From positions 2,170,001 to 2,234,000 of the forward strand of contig OU612068.1 in NCBI GenBank assembly GCA_914767715.1: 64,000 nt of DNA. The letters are read 5' to 3'. This DNA comes from Membranipora membranacea (taxonomy: Eukaryota; Bryozoa; Gymnolaemata; Cheilostomatida; Membraniporidae). The position numbers and the translations under genes are program-made. Each line of letters begins with the position of its first letter. Position 1 is the stretch's first letter. The notes below the pieces were generated by a model, which saw only the letters and a list, made by a program, of their open reading frames with translations, did no database searches and was not told the origin of the DNA. Of the stretch, positions 41,496-55,000 are shown piece after piece.

Positions 41496-44400
41496 ATGGG
41501 ACAGACAACTTCTAATGTTGTGAAGAAAGTTAGCCAATGGGCGTCAGGAGACGGGCCGTCACAATCACTAGATGATACCTCATGTCTGACTAAAGCTCAG
41601 TTCAACCCATTTGTGTATAAGAGAGAGAGGTATGACTCAGCATATCCTTACAAAATTTGCAATGCACTTGGAATTTTGTGGCATCCTAGATAATAAAAAG
41701 TATATCCTAGAAGAGGACTAATTCGCAGAAAGGAAAGCTCCCCTTTTTTCGCCGGGTTTCAAAAGTGGAATTAATCACTAGCATTGGGCAAAATTTAGTG
41801 CTAGCTAACAAGTTTGCCCTTTACTAGGTAAACTAAACTTATATTTATTCCAGCTCTAGGGTTTATTGCTCTTCTTAGTAGTTTTGTAAAATAAAAAGGT
41901 GATTCAATCCTATAACAATACAGCACCTGGTGTTCAAATCCAATAACATACCACTGCCTTATGATCTGCTAAACTAACTGAATATAGTGAATCCATTTAG
42001 AGATAGATACATCTCATGATTTCTTATAAAGAACTTGATATAGAAAACAAGAGAGTATTGATGTTATCAAGTATTACATATAGATATAGATTGATTTAAT
42101 GCAGGTCAGCGTCAGATTTAACCTTGATTACTCTTTGATAATTGGACTCATTCCATGTTACATATGTTTTATTTTACATCTCTTCATTGCTGCCAATGTT
42201 ATCAAATTGCATAGCGTAAAGAGCTTAGAATTACATTATACTGATAAACAACATGTTTTCACAGAGTAAGGATATCTTGTTACTCTGTAATGTTTTGATG
42301 CTATCTTGTCTTCAATGTAGTGTTATATTATGATATACCTACCTGTATTACGGTTCATATAGCTCATATATTATACATTAATGATTCTGTTTTTATACAG
42401 TCGTAAATACATTGATTCCGATGGAGATGTAGCGCATGAGTTTTATGAACAGCAGAGAGTCACATATAAGACACCAGATGGTCGGAGGAAGAGATCTCGA
42501 GTTATAATGAGGAAGGTTCCTAACGAACAGCTCACACCTCTGGTATGTATTATTCTGAGGAATCTGATTATAAAAACTTTTGTCATATGGCTTAGACAGG
42601 AAAGTACATAAACCAAAACTGACTTTTGTGAGATGAAACATATACCTACAAAAAAAGGGTTAACAGATCTTTGTAGTCTAGTGGTCCATTCAACACTCAG
42701 ACTTAAAGCAAGAGTACCACTCAAAACTTACTGAAAAATACTGTGGTGTTGATATGCACCTGGAGATCAAATAAGTCATATTGATTAGATATGTTTTTGT
42801 TAAAACTTGATCACTAGTGCGTGATGAGGTGATTTTACAACAAGAACTTTCCCAATTTATGAGTTGTGTCCTCATGGCTTCTTTTATCAGTGTTTGTTAT
42901 TGTGTTGATGCTTCAATGTTTGACCTAGTCTAAGTGCTCAGACTCCAAGGCGCAGGGAGTTACTTGCGCAAGCTATCAAACTGATAGCGTGCGCAAGTAA
43001 CTCTCTGCGCCTTGGAGTCTGAGCACTTAGACTATGTTTGACCCAATGTTGTACTTTGTCTGAGTATACTATCACACAGTAAAGATCCTTACTAGTTTAT
43101 ACGATATTCTCTGTAAAGTATTTATTCTGCTCCCCTCACACACATTGATTATTAATAATGCTTTTCGCAGCAATCTGCTTTCAAAATTCGACAGGTCTAA
43201 ATACAGACACCGAAAATAATATATTTGTGGTTTTCAATTTGCCATCTAATTTATTCACGCAAGCTTACAAATCAGAACAAAATCCAATTGATAAAATGCT
43301 GAAATTGCTATCTAATCATCCATGGCTGAGCTGAGTGATACCACTGTTAGAGTTATCCTTCACGACTCGCTCACTGCTCTAATAGAACTATGAGGATCAA
43401 ATTTGCTTAGTGAAAATCCAAGTTTTTGACTATTTTGAGCAAACTGATTGTCATGATTTGGTTCTCTTTTCTTTTGGAGTGACAGGAAGGAATATTTGTC
43501 ACCCAATAAAGCAGGGCTGGCTGCAAACTTTGGAATATGACAAGATATAAAACCAAGTTCACCAATGAATTCAGTCAAGAACCGGACAACATCATGTCAC
43601 GTATTATGTTGAAATCAATCTTGATGGACTTATTTCCTGTTTATGGGGCGAATATTTTTACGGAACATGGTGAAATATTTAGAATTTGACAACCAGTATT
43701 TGAACAATGGTATAATTTCACTATAATTTGGGTCAGTGAATGATTGGGGCTGCATTGAATATGGGTAAAAAATGAACCCATAAATATTGGTTAAAACAAG
43801 GAGTACTCCTTGGTTAAAAGCACCTCTAAAACTTGCATCTTTTAAGTTTGTACCACTCAATAAGAAATATGCTGATGACAAATTTAAAAATAGCAAATGT
43901 CGCCTATAAACAGGATCTAAGATGTCATCAGGGCCCACTTTTGACGTACAAACTCTCAAAATGTATCACTACATGTTTATCCAATACGCACTTGGCCTTT
44001 AGGATAGGAAAAGTGACACACTTATATGTCATAAGTAAAACAATAAAATCATGTACAAATCAACTTTAAGATGAAGATTGATCTTAAGCCTGGATTAGAA
44101 GATTGGTAACCGATAAACGTCAGTAAGTCCGCTGAGTGTAAAATCAAGTCTGACATAAGACTTATAGAAGTCATTGTAGTGTTAGACATTGTTGGTTATC
44201 GACCTTTTAAGCAGTCATGCTTATCCCTGGTCAATACACCATAAGAAAGTGTTAATGTCGTGGTGCGCAGCCACCTGGAGCGCTCATAACCTGGAATCGT
44301 TTCTCAGAGCATCGGAAATTGCCTCGGCTAATATTGAGAAAGATGAGAATGTAACAACAGATTGGTCATAATGATACACAGTGTAAGGCTGATACTATGC

Positions 44401-44516
44401 CCTGTTTACACGTTATGTTTTTATTATTGTAGGGTGCGGAGTCATTACCCCATCCAGCCATTAATTTTGAGTATCCATACATACTATGTGACGCCTCCAT
44501 AGTTCGTCCTTCGTGA
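41496..44516 (+). CDS. TUSC2: Tumour suppressor candidate 2 (FUS1) homologue
   Basis: Small N-myristoylated protein linked in mammals to mitochondrial calcium handling and growth suppression. Exons: 41496-41629, 42401-42542, 44433-44516; phases agree, giving 119 residues against 110 in human. It begins MGQTTSN, with Gly2 for myristoylation and Ser at position 6, a classical myristoylation context. The middle carries NPFVYKRESRKYIDSDGD and AHEFYEQQRV, matching the FVFTRR...DEDGDLAHEFYEE signature of the family. The last exon (LPHPAINFEYPYILCD) matches the conserved end (HPRIHVDFPVILYEV in human) plus a few extra residues. Intron 2 is 1.9 kb and contains the foldback element at 42926-43034. Convergent with Tob. 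Confidence 0.95.
42917..43043. mobile_element. MULE-like foldback MITE with 9-bp target duplication
   Basis: Two 51-bp arms (42926-42976 and 42984-43034) are inverted copies with only two mismatches around a 7-bp centre, so the 109-bp element is almost entirely one hairpin. The ends read TAGTCTAAGTGC. It is flanked by perfect 9-bp direct repeats TGTTTGACC (42917-42925 and 43035-43043). A 9-bp target duplication with long terminal inverted repeats is typical of Mutator-like elements. There is no coding capacity, so it would be non-autonomous. It sits in TUSC2 intron 2. The element name is inference; the repeats are seen directly. Confidence 0.8.
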
Positions 44517-47500
44517 GGTGAAAAAAGCACTTAACAAGCTTTGAGTAGAAATACCAGAATTATTGTGCCAAAACAGATGTCGTCACCACTCCTCCCCTCT
44601 AACCTGATCCTCAAACAAACACTGCAGGTTATTATGTATACGGCTTAGACTACTAACTCAGAACTTTCTCATTATATTGTGACGGTACCCGTATTGTTGA
44701 ACTGACTCGCGGCGATAATAATATAATATGTGAAGCTATGCAGATGGCGTTCACCCTTACCGTTATTCCTTTCTACTTCATACAAGCATTTTTCGAGCAT
44801 CAATGAGACAAACACCTAGCTGCGCACAGTTTGTATCTTTTCTAGGTATCCTCTTCGTCGCTGCTTTGTAATTATATACTTTGTGTTAGATATGACACCA
44901 TGATCTGTCATCGTGATAGTAACAGGGAAGTAACAATAATCCTGAAAGATTTTTTCAGGGACAATCTATTTAAAAAAGTAGTTTTCCTCTTTCTGTTGTA
45001 CAGTATGCGAAGCGAATTGTGACTTTTACTTTCCTACTGAACACCATAAGCAGGTCATCATCTTTGGTACTAAACTGTAGTCATGTTAGACATACATTGC
45101 TGAAACTTATATTTTTACAGCTATCCATAAGGTACTTTTAGTTTATCCCTGATTATCTCAATTATCTGTGCACAGTACATCCGTACAATTTCTTTGCCCG
45201 TATTTTTATGAGTATTTTTTGTTATATTTATTTGTTGCAACACATTTTTCATTTCCGTAATAGTGTATAAAACTCCTTATTAAATGGCAATAAATAAAGA
45301 AAACAGAGCAGAGCAGGTAAATGGAGTTTTCAAGGGACTTGGTATAGTTTTATTATAAAAAAACTCGCGTCAATTTATAGTCTCGATACCCTGTGATACC
45401 GTGTGAGAAACCATGATGTTGCTTGGTTTTTTGTCTCGGTATCAGTACGGGTCTACGGACTGGATCCTGATGGGGCACATGAGCATTTGAGGTCGGATGC
45501 TCTTCCTGACACCACCGTGACACGCCAGGACCCGGGACCTGGTATAGTTTTATTATACTAGTACTTTAATTGTACACTACACATAGACTTATTTGCAGTC
45601 AGAGATTAACCCAGTTTCAACCATTCCGCTGACAATAATCAACAGCTATCAGGTTTACAAGCAAACGAGCCGTAGTATGAGAACAAAATGTAAGGCGTCA
45701 TGTATTTTGAAACTATTTTTATTGACTTAGTATCATAAAACAACACTGTTGAAATGTAAACAACTGTTGGTAAGGATGATAAAGTTGGGTGAGAAGAGTG
45801 GAAATTATAATAATAGTAGAATAATTGATAAAATATAGGTCAACATTAACCATTATGCAGACGCCAAAAATTCTCATACCTCATCTTTGGTCAAACTTTG
45901 GAGTTGTCCCCGATTTTAGTAAAGATACAATCTGAAAGCTTTTTCTCACTTTATGGGTCACTAATTGTCTATCCGTATTATAACTTACAATTAAAAAATA
46001 GTAGTACAAAAACAGTGGTTATTATATTGTTATGATATTAGGATATAGCATTGTTGTTGAAATCCTGTAGTACTAAAAAGGGCATAGAATATTGATGGAG
46101 AGATGGCAAAATTGCATTTTCATAATTTACTATTTACTCAATACAAATTCTGTGCAAAAATGTAAAAAACATATAGACTCGATATACGTAGTATAATATC
46201 AGTGATGCCATTGCCCACATACGTTAGAATACAGCTGAGCACACAGTGATAGCAACACCAAGACAGGGTTTCCTAACGCGCACCCGCTGTGAGCCTGCCA
46301 CATATGATACGGCTCTCGTTGGGCGGCACGGATTGCATTAGCCACCAAAGTTTGACTACCATTTCAATAATTCATAGTTATAACCTCCCATAAGTTACGA
46401 CAATTGCCCTTCTTTATGCTCCTAGATTATAGTATTATTATAGGCTGAGAAAACTAAATAAATAGTAATATTATGGAACTCCTCGAGGTACGAAATTATG
46501 AAAATAAACATCTAAATAGTTCATCACCACTAAATACTCTGATAATTGTTATAGTTAGTACGAATAAATGGCGAGAGATGATGATTCAAAGTTTGAGAGA
46601 ATTCAGACTGTTCAAGACAGATGTAAAACTTGCAGGCATAAATAGAATTTGTGGTATGTATGTTGATAACATAATGGCAACAAAAATATAGTATCAACTT
46701 TAGATACTGGAAAAACAAAATCATGGAAAATTAAATTAAAAAACTAGAATATTACTTTGAGTAACTAGATTATGAAATAGGGTTGCACCAAACAAGATAT
46801 CAATTTTCTAGACCTGATCACACACATTTTCGAAATATTCACATGCCTGATTTGCACATCGACATGATATCGAATAAACACGGACGTATAGGTACACGCT
46901 GTCCGAGTGTAACTAAATACAATAGTAAATACAATATTATACACCTTGCTGGCTACGAAACTTAGAAAACTTGAGAATTGTTTTAAAACATTAATATCGT
47001 AAACATGATTGATCCAGTGGATTAATAAATAGTATTTGCTTAAAGCTAACTCGCCAAAATAAAAAAATGACTATTTGATGATTAAGATAAACTTTCCATG
47101 CAGAAAAGTGTTGACTGTTGGCTTATAAAAAATCCTGTGGACTTGAGTTAGTTGGTTTTTACATTGGCACATTTTAAATAGACATCTAGAATGGTTCTGC
47201 GGACTTTAATAAATAACAAACGCATCGTGGCAAAAATAGAAATCTATTCAATAAATTAAATTACCTATCTCTAGTTTTTGTGCTGGTGGAAATAAATTAG
47301 GCTACACATTGATCTGAGTTCAGTTACATCCTCCAACACGGTCAGATCTAATCTTATGGCAACTTAGGCAAGAAATAGGAAGAGCAGACTATTAGAAAAT
47401 TACAGCAAAGGGTTCATCTGCAATCAATGGTATAGCAAATGATGACCCTTATCTATCAATTTTCTTATTCTGATGGTCAAATGCCTTAATAAAATAAATA

Positions 47501-47604
47501 CAGTATGGTGGGGAAATTGAGGTTGTGATAAAATTTATAGAGGGAAATATTATAAGAGACTTATTTGATAGAGCCAGACATTACCAACCAACTGGTTGTA
47601 GCTC
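44517..47604. other. Convergent intergenic region between TUSC2 and Tob
   Basis: Three kb without a recognised gene. Overlapping AATAAA hexamers at 45289-45298 could serve TUSC2, though they are about 770 bp past its stop. The repeat fragment at 45334-45557 is listed separately. A G/C-richer island at about 46260-46340 stands out in the AT-rich background and may be another repeat fragment. Confidence 0.45.
45334..45557. repeat. Possible dispersed-repeat fragment bounded by 24-bp direct repeats
   Basis: GGGACTTGGTATAGTTTTAT with its next four bases (45334-45357) recurs with one mismatch at 45534-45557, 200 bp apart. The right half of the interval contains GGATGCTCTTCCTGACACC and then a CCCGGGACC-like end. 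This resembles the GGATGCCCTTCCTGAC-type core found in many dispersed repeats of animal genomes. The resemblance is from memory, not a search. Confidence 0.4.
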
Positions 47605-50600
47605 CTATGCAGCTAGCAGCGGGTTTCCCGGTTGATGGGTGGGCGTGGCAAGGTCGGTGAGGTCAATCCAGTCCTGATCAGAGCCAACACCGAGCATACC
47701 AGCAAGAGTACCAACCGTGCATGGTGAGCTTCTTTCCATATTACCTACTAAACAGAATAACAAGCAAAATAGAGCCTCGTGCCACAAAACCATCATTGGG
47801 TATTCCAGAACAATAGCTCCAATATCATAGGGCGTTAAACTGCTTATAAAAGCAGATATCACAGCTTCAATCATGCCTCACAACCTAGCAGGATGACACA
47901 AGCATCCACCACGCAAAGTTCTAACAGCCCACGGCACACCTTGTATTGTCATCAAAACATACAACTGGCAGCATTATTAATAGATGAAGAAACGCAAAAG
48001 GGCACTCGAAACAGCAGCTGTCCAAATTGCTAATTTTCATTTCGCTTAACAGAAATAAATATCAATTCTCTGACGTAGGGCTGCAGCCATATTTAAACTC
48101 CTCATTTGACAACAAAAACAATATGAATATGAGATTCTTGGCCTTGTTTCCAGTGTCAGGTGCACCAAACAAAAAACAACGATGAGGTAAAGCACCACCA
48201 TTATATAGATAACTCTTCCATTAACAAGGGTGACTCAGCCATACCTTGGCCATACTAAGCTGTGAATTTCGTATGTGTTTGATTTCCAATAGGCTTGGCT
48301 ATCGATTACTGGGTTACCTATCTTGTCCATAAAAATAAAGGTGGGTACCAAATTTATATCAAACAGTTGTGTCCTACTCCTCACCATTGGTTGCCAGATT
48401 AAAATTGAAGAAGCTGTTTTGGTTTGCTGTTGGAACTTGGTTATATCTCTCACTGGACCTCATATTGATATTGCTGGCAGTGTTAACGTTGCTGGCATTC
48501 ATCTTATAGTAGTCTATTGGGAAATCATTGGCATTATTCTGGTTTGGATGCATGTGTGCGTGCATTCGATCCACCAGTGACGGATTCATTGTAGGGTTGT
48601 GGTGCCGCATCTGCCCATAGGAATTAGCTCCATTCAATGCTACAATGATAAACAAGATGTAATAGTAAGCAAGTCTGGTGGAATCAATGAACTAAGTTTA
48701 GTTCATTGAATGACGTGGAATTCAAATGAAACTTTTGCCAAACATTTATAGCACCCCCACAAGTTTGGCAACGGTTATGATTGTAATACGTGGTGTACAA
48801 ACATAACTAAATATAGAAGATCAATTACAACACAAACATTTTCAGCTCCAGTCATCATCAAAAACATCCCAAACATGGTTTAATCACTGCACCCTTCAGA
48901 ACATCATGCCAATATAGAAACTTAAGCACAGCCCGCCAGCACTACCGTTTAATTCCAGCCTAGCGTTAATTGGTCCCATGGCGCTCAACATTATGCGCTA
49001 AACACAACATGATTGATTCAGACGCACTCAAAATATAGATTTCTGGCACAGCAAGGATTGAAGGACATTTGTTGTGTGAGAGCGGATGTTTTAGTGTATT
49101 GATCAGTATAACCTGATACTCCCGGACAGGATGTGGGACGTGTTGACTCTGAAGATAAAAAATACCCCACGCTTAGGTCCACAATGGACCACCACGAGTT
49201 TTTTTCCTGTTTCTGGTAGTACAGTCATTGTTTGATGTTACAAATATCATGGTTTTTTTGTTAAGACTGTTACAAAAATAACTGCTACCATCATTTTTTT
49301 GATTTTGTGGTTACCAGACAAAGAACTCCACTAGAGGCAATAACAGACTAACATTAAAATTCGCCGTCTTTATTGCCCTTGAGCACGCAACACTAACTTA
49401 TGGGAGTTGAAGGGAGAAGGAAAGCTTACCACGTGTGAAATTCTCGGTTGGTGACAGGCGATTGGATCTCTTGCCATGAGTCTTCAGCTTGGTAGAACCA
49501 AACTTGGTCTGGGCAAACATGGCCGCCGTCATAGTCTTGTTGTTGTTGTTGACAGGAGCTGGCCTGGTAACCACCGCTGTGGCTGTAGCAGCCTGGCTGG
49601 TACCCACTAGGAATGCAGACTGAGAGTTATTGATTGGGCTATTGTTGTTTGTGGGGTAGTGCTGTTGTTGTGGTTGCTGCTGTTGTTGTTGAGGGGGCTG
49701 TGGCTGTTGTTGTTGAGATCCCCCTCCATTACTCCAAGAGGAAAAGGAGGCTACAAAAGATAAGGAATATTCAATAATGATGCATAACATGATTGTTGTA
49801 CCATGGGCTAACACAGGAAAAGTTTCATTTGGTGTCAAAAATTCATTTGTCAATCTATTCCTATCCTGTGAAAGATGACCGAGTCGAAACACCTGAGGTA
49901 AAAAGATTCCGACTTTCCCGAGGCATCACCATACTATCATGACCTTCCCTCCCTTCTCCCTTTACAAACACGATATAGAGCTGCCGCTGTGTGAGAACTG
50001 TTCCACAGTCCCATTTACACAACGTGAGTATATTATACACGCTCAACTCATATCAAGATACTCTTACCAAACCGAGCATCAATCAATTCTCATTAAACAG
50101 CTTTCTCAGCTGCCTATGTAACAGCTTGTGTGAATGTTTCATGTGGGCTGAGAGTAAAATCAATGGAAGCATATCCATTTTCCATGCCAAATCATGCACT
50201 ATGTCGAGTGATAGAACTTTCCGAGCTAAATAAACTCATTCAAATGCCAATGAACCTAATAAGCCAAGCCATGAACTAGAAAAAGCTTGTATAGGCCACA
50301 TCATAAATTTGCATGGTCACACATGCCATGACCCCATCAAATTAATACGGCCCTCCATTACAACAGGCTATGAACCTCAAAACACAATATGTTCATATCA
50401 CTGTCGAAAAAATCATGTCTGATTACGAAAAAGACATGTTATTCTTACCAGGCTTCTGGGTTGGGATTGGACTCCAGGGGTTGTTGTTGCAGTTGTTAGA
50501 ACCAGTAGACCATGGAATAGGACTCGGTGCTGCGCCCCATGATGTTGAGTTATTCTGACAGCCACTACTACCTCCTGATGACAGACTGAGGTTACCGAAC

Positions 50601-52006
50601 GAGGAAGAGAGGTTAGAGGTCAACTCATCTGGTGATCCCAGGGGTGTAGACATCACTGTAACAAAAACAGAACTTAATGTTAATTGACAACGTCACTCCT
50701 TAACCTTGAACTGTACGAAGTCTATGCCTAGCACCACCAAAAAGGCCCTGTCATATATTCGAGTCACAACACTCGGCACTACGAAGTGTAAGGACAGGAC
50801 TGGCGCTCTTCCTTGCCCTGCATTGTGTTGTTTTCCAGTGCGTTTTGAATAATTGAGTAGTCTTGCTGGCCATTTACAACAACTCCTCACACGCACAAAG
50901 TGGTAAAACTGTAGACTACAATTGTCGTGCTTATAAGTAGCAATCATCAAAGGAATCAAGTCAATGTCCAACTCTTAATAGGAAGCTAATCAGTTTGCTC
51001 AGTCTCTCCCAAAGGAGTCAATGCAAACCATTGGTCATCAACCTAGCAACAATATATTGACTACTGTGTGGTCTTAATTAGACTGACCGTTGACTTTCAC
51101 TCGCCTCGGGAGATGTTTAGCAGACCCCTAGCCATATATATGTAATACTATAAATGGCTATGGGCAGTCCACATCTGTCATAACATCATAGTATACTGTT
51201 CTACGGAATTATACACGGGAGTTATCTTATTATTTCTTACCTGATGAGCCAGTGCTGGTGGCTCCGCTTGAGGTAAATGGTATGGATTGCATAGGGGTAG
51301 AATTTTCTTCCGGCGTAACTGTATTTGTAGTACTTGTTGGTCGCCTGTCTGAGTATAACAGTCGCACTTGTCCTTTCTCACCAATACTAAAAGATACCTC
51401 ACCAGGATCAACCCATATTGTCAGATCTCTAGGCAGGTAGTTGTTTACCTCTTCAATGTCTAAACCTAAAAAATAGAACGATAAGAAAATTAAGCATGAT
51501 TGACATGCATGACGCTATTAACTTTTGACTTCATTGGTAGTACTTACAGTTCACAGGCTTTGCTGCTGTATGCTGCTATCATGTCATGTCTGTGTTTGAG
51601 CATAGCCAATATGACAAAGCTTGGGCATAAAAGTACAGAATAAAAGATATTCCATGTCTCTACATACCCTTAGATCATATAGATTACCCTGTATTCTATC
51701 GTGAAAGTGTGCTCAGCAATGGCAAGCTTCAAGTACAAAAACTGTAAATGATCCAAAAAAGATGCAGCTGCACTCACCAGAATTAATCACTGAGTAGATA
51801 ATCACAGGGTCAACCTTCTCGCCGGACACATTTATGCATCTGTAGGCAGCTCCTTTACTTGGGTTTTCTGGGTACCAATGTCCTTGAAATTTGGCTACGA
51901 TGCCTTTCTCAAGCTCCTCAGCAAAAGCATCAACTCTCCGCCTGGGCAGTTTGTGATACAGGCTAGCGGCAATCAAGTTGATTGCAGCTGTCACTTCAAC
52001 CTGCAT
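47605..52006 (-). CDS. TOB1: Tob/BTG-family antiproliferative regulator
   Basis: Tob proteins bind the CAF1 deadenylase through the BTG domain and promote mRNA deadenylation. Exons: 52006-51778, 51465-51241, 50655-50449, 49750-49430, 48639-48385, 47744-47605; all junctions are phase 1, giving 458 residues. The BTG domain (about 1-118) starts MQVEVTAAIN and has box A (YHKLPRRRVDAFAEELE), GHWYPENPSKG and box B (DLTIWVDPGEVSFSIGEKG). The rest is low complexity: Ser/Asn-rich exon 3, Gln-rich exon 4 (about 230-250), then the Tob-specific KFGSTKLKTHGKRSNR, which separates it from short BTG1/2 proteins. Exon 5 can instead read through its donor to a stop at 48374, giving 415 residues. A good acceptor at 52039 suggests a non-coding first exon upstream. 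I see no clear PAM2 motif. Whether it is pro-orthologous to both TOB1 and TOB2 cannot be told. Confidence 0.92.
48684..48709. repeat. Perfect 12-bp-arm palindrome in a Tob intron
   Basis: TCAATGAACTAA, two bases, then TTAGTTCATTGA. It lies 45-70 nt upstream of the Tob exon 5 acceptor, in the usual branch-point zone. Confidence 0.85.
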
Positions 52007-52039
52007 GGTTTGTGAGATCCTTTCTTTTGAGTTCAAACT

Positions 52040-55000
52040 AAAAATAGATATCCAAAAAAGTATTACTCTCTGTCAACGCAACCTCACTCATTAACAGTTG
52101 ATGACAAACTAAGAGTGCTGCTGCTTTTCGTTGAGTTAAACGTAATGCTGTAACGCCAAGATAGTTTTACCAGTTTCTCACCTGCCTTGTAGCTTATCAA
52201 CACTGATCTCACCAACAGTAAAACAAAAACTATAATAGCTGCATGATCTGCACCAGAGCATTCACAGCCGACTAGACAAGTCATACAACCAGTCATGAAT
52301 ATTCATTGCACCCAAATCAAATATCAGCAAAATCTATACTGCTCAAGAGGCAAATCTTCAGAGACAATTAGCTATATAATAACTGCTCACAGCTATGAAA
52401 GCTAATAATGGTACTCTAGCAACACAAAACAGTCTTCATTGAAACAAAGTTCCCAATGAATAATAATGGCATCTGTATTGTTTTATTATTATAATGCAAC
52501 ATTATAAAAGAATTTTTCAAGACCACACGATTTGAGGGAGTCACACCAAAGGGTCAAGCTCAATAATACCATAAACAAAGCTAATGAGGATTATTGTTTG
52601 AAGGCATTCAAATACACTGGAAAATGACCTGGTTAAAACCAACAATTACATGCCCAATTCCGCCTAATAAGATAACCTAGCGCAAGTAACAACCAGATTT
52701 AATCTGCCCAGTCCTAAATCCTAAAGCCTTAGATAAGTTTTTCAAGTACATTAAACATTTCATTGGTAGAATAATCCAAACGATCACAGCGCTTATTTTG
52801 GGTCAGCATTCCATTTTAACAATGTATCGGCCACACACCTAGCAGCTTAGACCATAACATAATTGTCAAAACCCAGCAGCTGATTACAAATGGGCATTGA
52901 CATTAAGGGCTGCAGTAGTCTGACAGCCATGGAGCAATAACCTCTTGAAACTTGGAAAACAAACTTCATCATCATGTAAAAACGTGCAGGATGGTGAGAG
53001 AGACACATTACCAACCGCTAACAGATTGTCAGACAAATCAAAGTTTATGCGTAGAACTTTTGCAGTGGGTAGGTTCAGAGCAAAACACGATCAAATTGGC
53101 ACTGCACTAACAATTATTAACAACAATCAATGTAGTTAGCATTGTTGCTTTAGCGCCTTCGTCCTGCCAAGATCTCCGCACTAAACCCTTCAAACTACCA
53201 CTCAAGACTTCTTAGTTGCAAAAAAGGACGGCATTAGCACCTGAGACAAGACCTGTTGCGATCATACTTGATTCATAAAACTTAGAAACGTCATTCTTCT
53301 ACCAAATCTGCTCTATCAGGCTAATGACCTACGTAAGAGTAATACTGTTATAACAAACACCAAATTAATTACAACGACAGCACAATAAAACACAAATGAG
53401 CGGTTACCAAAACTTTGTAGTCAGGTAAAGCTTGGCTGAATGCTTTGAGTACCGAGTTACCGTTATGTGGAGAATCAGCCTTCACCAGGTCATTGGTATA
53501 TAATCGTAGTATTAGCGCATTAATATCATAAAATAATGTCTAATAAACCAATAACAATATAATAATATATAATCAGACCATGATTTTCTTGTATAAGCTG
53601 ATGCAAGTGAGGCGTTATCAAAGAATACGAAATAAACAATGACAAGAAATTAGGACCACCGAGAAATGCTGCCATTGACTTCTATAACTCCACTGCAGCA
53701 GTACATGTATATTGACTTTTCAAAATCAGCAGTGTCAGCATGACAACACAGCCAAACAAACAGACCTGGGAGCTGATTTAATTGTCAATATAGATGTGTT
53801 GGTCACACTTAGCAACTACCTAATGTACTGTTGGTTTTCCTAACTGGAAACAAACAATTACAGCAGTCGAAATAAACAATTACAGTCTGGGGACCTGACA
53901 CGCAAATAGAAAGTACAGTATCGGAAGCTGAAGGGCTAATTGTTAGACTTCAAAAAAGCTAGTTAAATACTTACATAAGTTAGAATAGTATACCAACCAC
54001 AAGCTCTAATAATAGGGCAGCCTCAAACTGATGGGCTTTGACACCAGACGTCAGGTTCAATAAAGTAAAACAAAGACCAAGTACTTTTCTGATGAAGAGA
54101 GAATAAATACCTAAAATTCCTAAGAGAAAGTACATGACACTCACTAGGGCAGTGAAACTTTTATCTTCTTCTCTGACCAATATAAAATTATGATGCTCCT
54201 AATGGCTTACAATAAAATAATAATGATTTTTTTCATAATGTAGGGGCTCATAACCGACTTTGTTACATCAGGCACTAGGGCTAAGACTAGGGCTTTACCA
54301 CTCTGCTTGCAGGATAGCCTTGTGACATAGTCTATCTCTGCAGCACAGCAGTGGTGGCGCTGCCTTCCATCAAGAAAGGCAACTCCCAGGGTTCAAGGTT
54401 ATGAGATATCAAAACCAGTGTTCCATTTAGGCCCAAATATTTCCAAATTATGGGTTTCTATTGTTTTCCCAATTTTGGTACTCAAACTAGGTGAATTATT
54501 TCAAGCCCTATGCTGCAGAGACGAACGTATGCCTCAACAGTTCGCACATGCGCAGACTGGGGCTTTACAGGTCCGACTGGGCAACCATTTGGTAAATCCA
54601 GAGTGCGAGGCAGGAAAACTCTGATAGAAGTTTCAAGTCTTTGAGAAAGTCCAGTCACCAACATTATTGATCAGCACTCAGACCAATAATACTATATTCT
54701 CAATGGACAAAGCAGTATGAGTGAATCATACAGCAGCGCCATCTGCTATGTAAGATAGAGATAACATTACTATGTAGAATACCAGTATCTGGAGTTAAGA
54801 AAGTACCCTCAGAATTGGTCACTGGCTGGTACACTACATTAGACTCACTCTCTAACTTACTGTGGGTTAGGTATTGAGCAAAGTTACTCTGCTAAGAATA
54901 TTCATATATACATTGACTTTTGGTAGCCTAAGTTTGCGTTATAAATGCTCGATATATCCAACAACCACCCTGAAATAGCCTGAAAACCCAAGCTAGATGG

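Noticed and set aside
44189-44371. Plus ORF in TUSC2 intron 2 as an extra exon.
   Set aside because: TUSC2 exons 2 and 3 join in phase and match the family without it.
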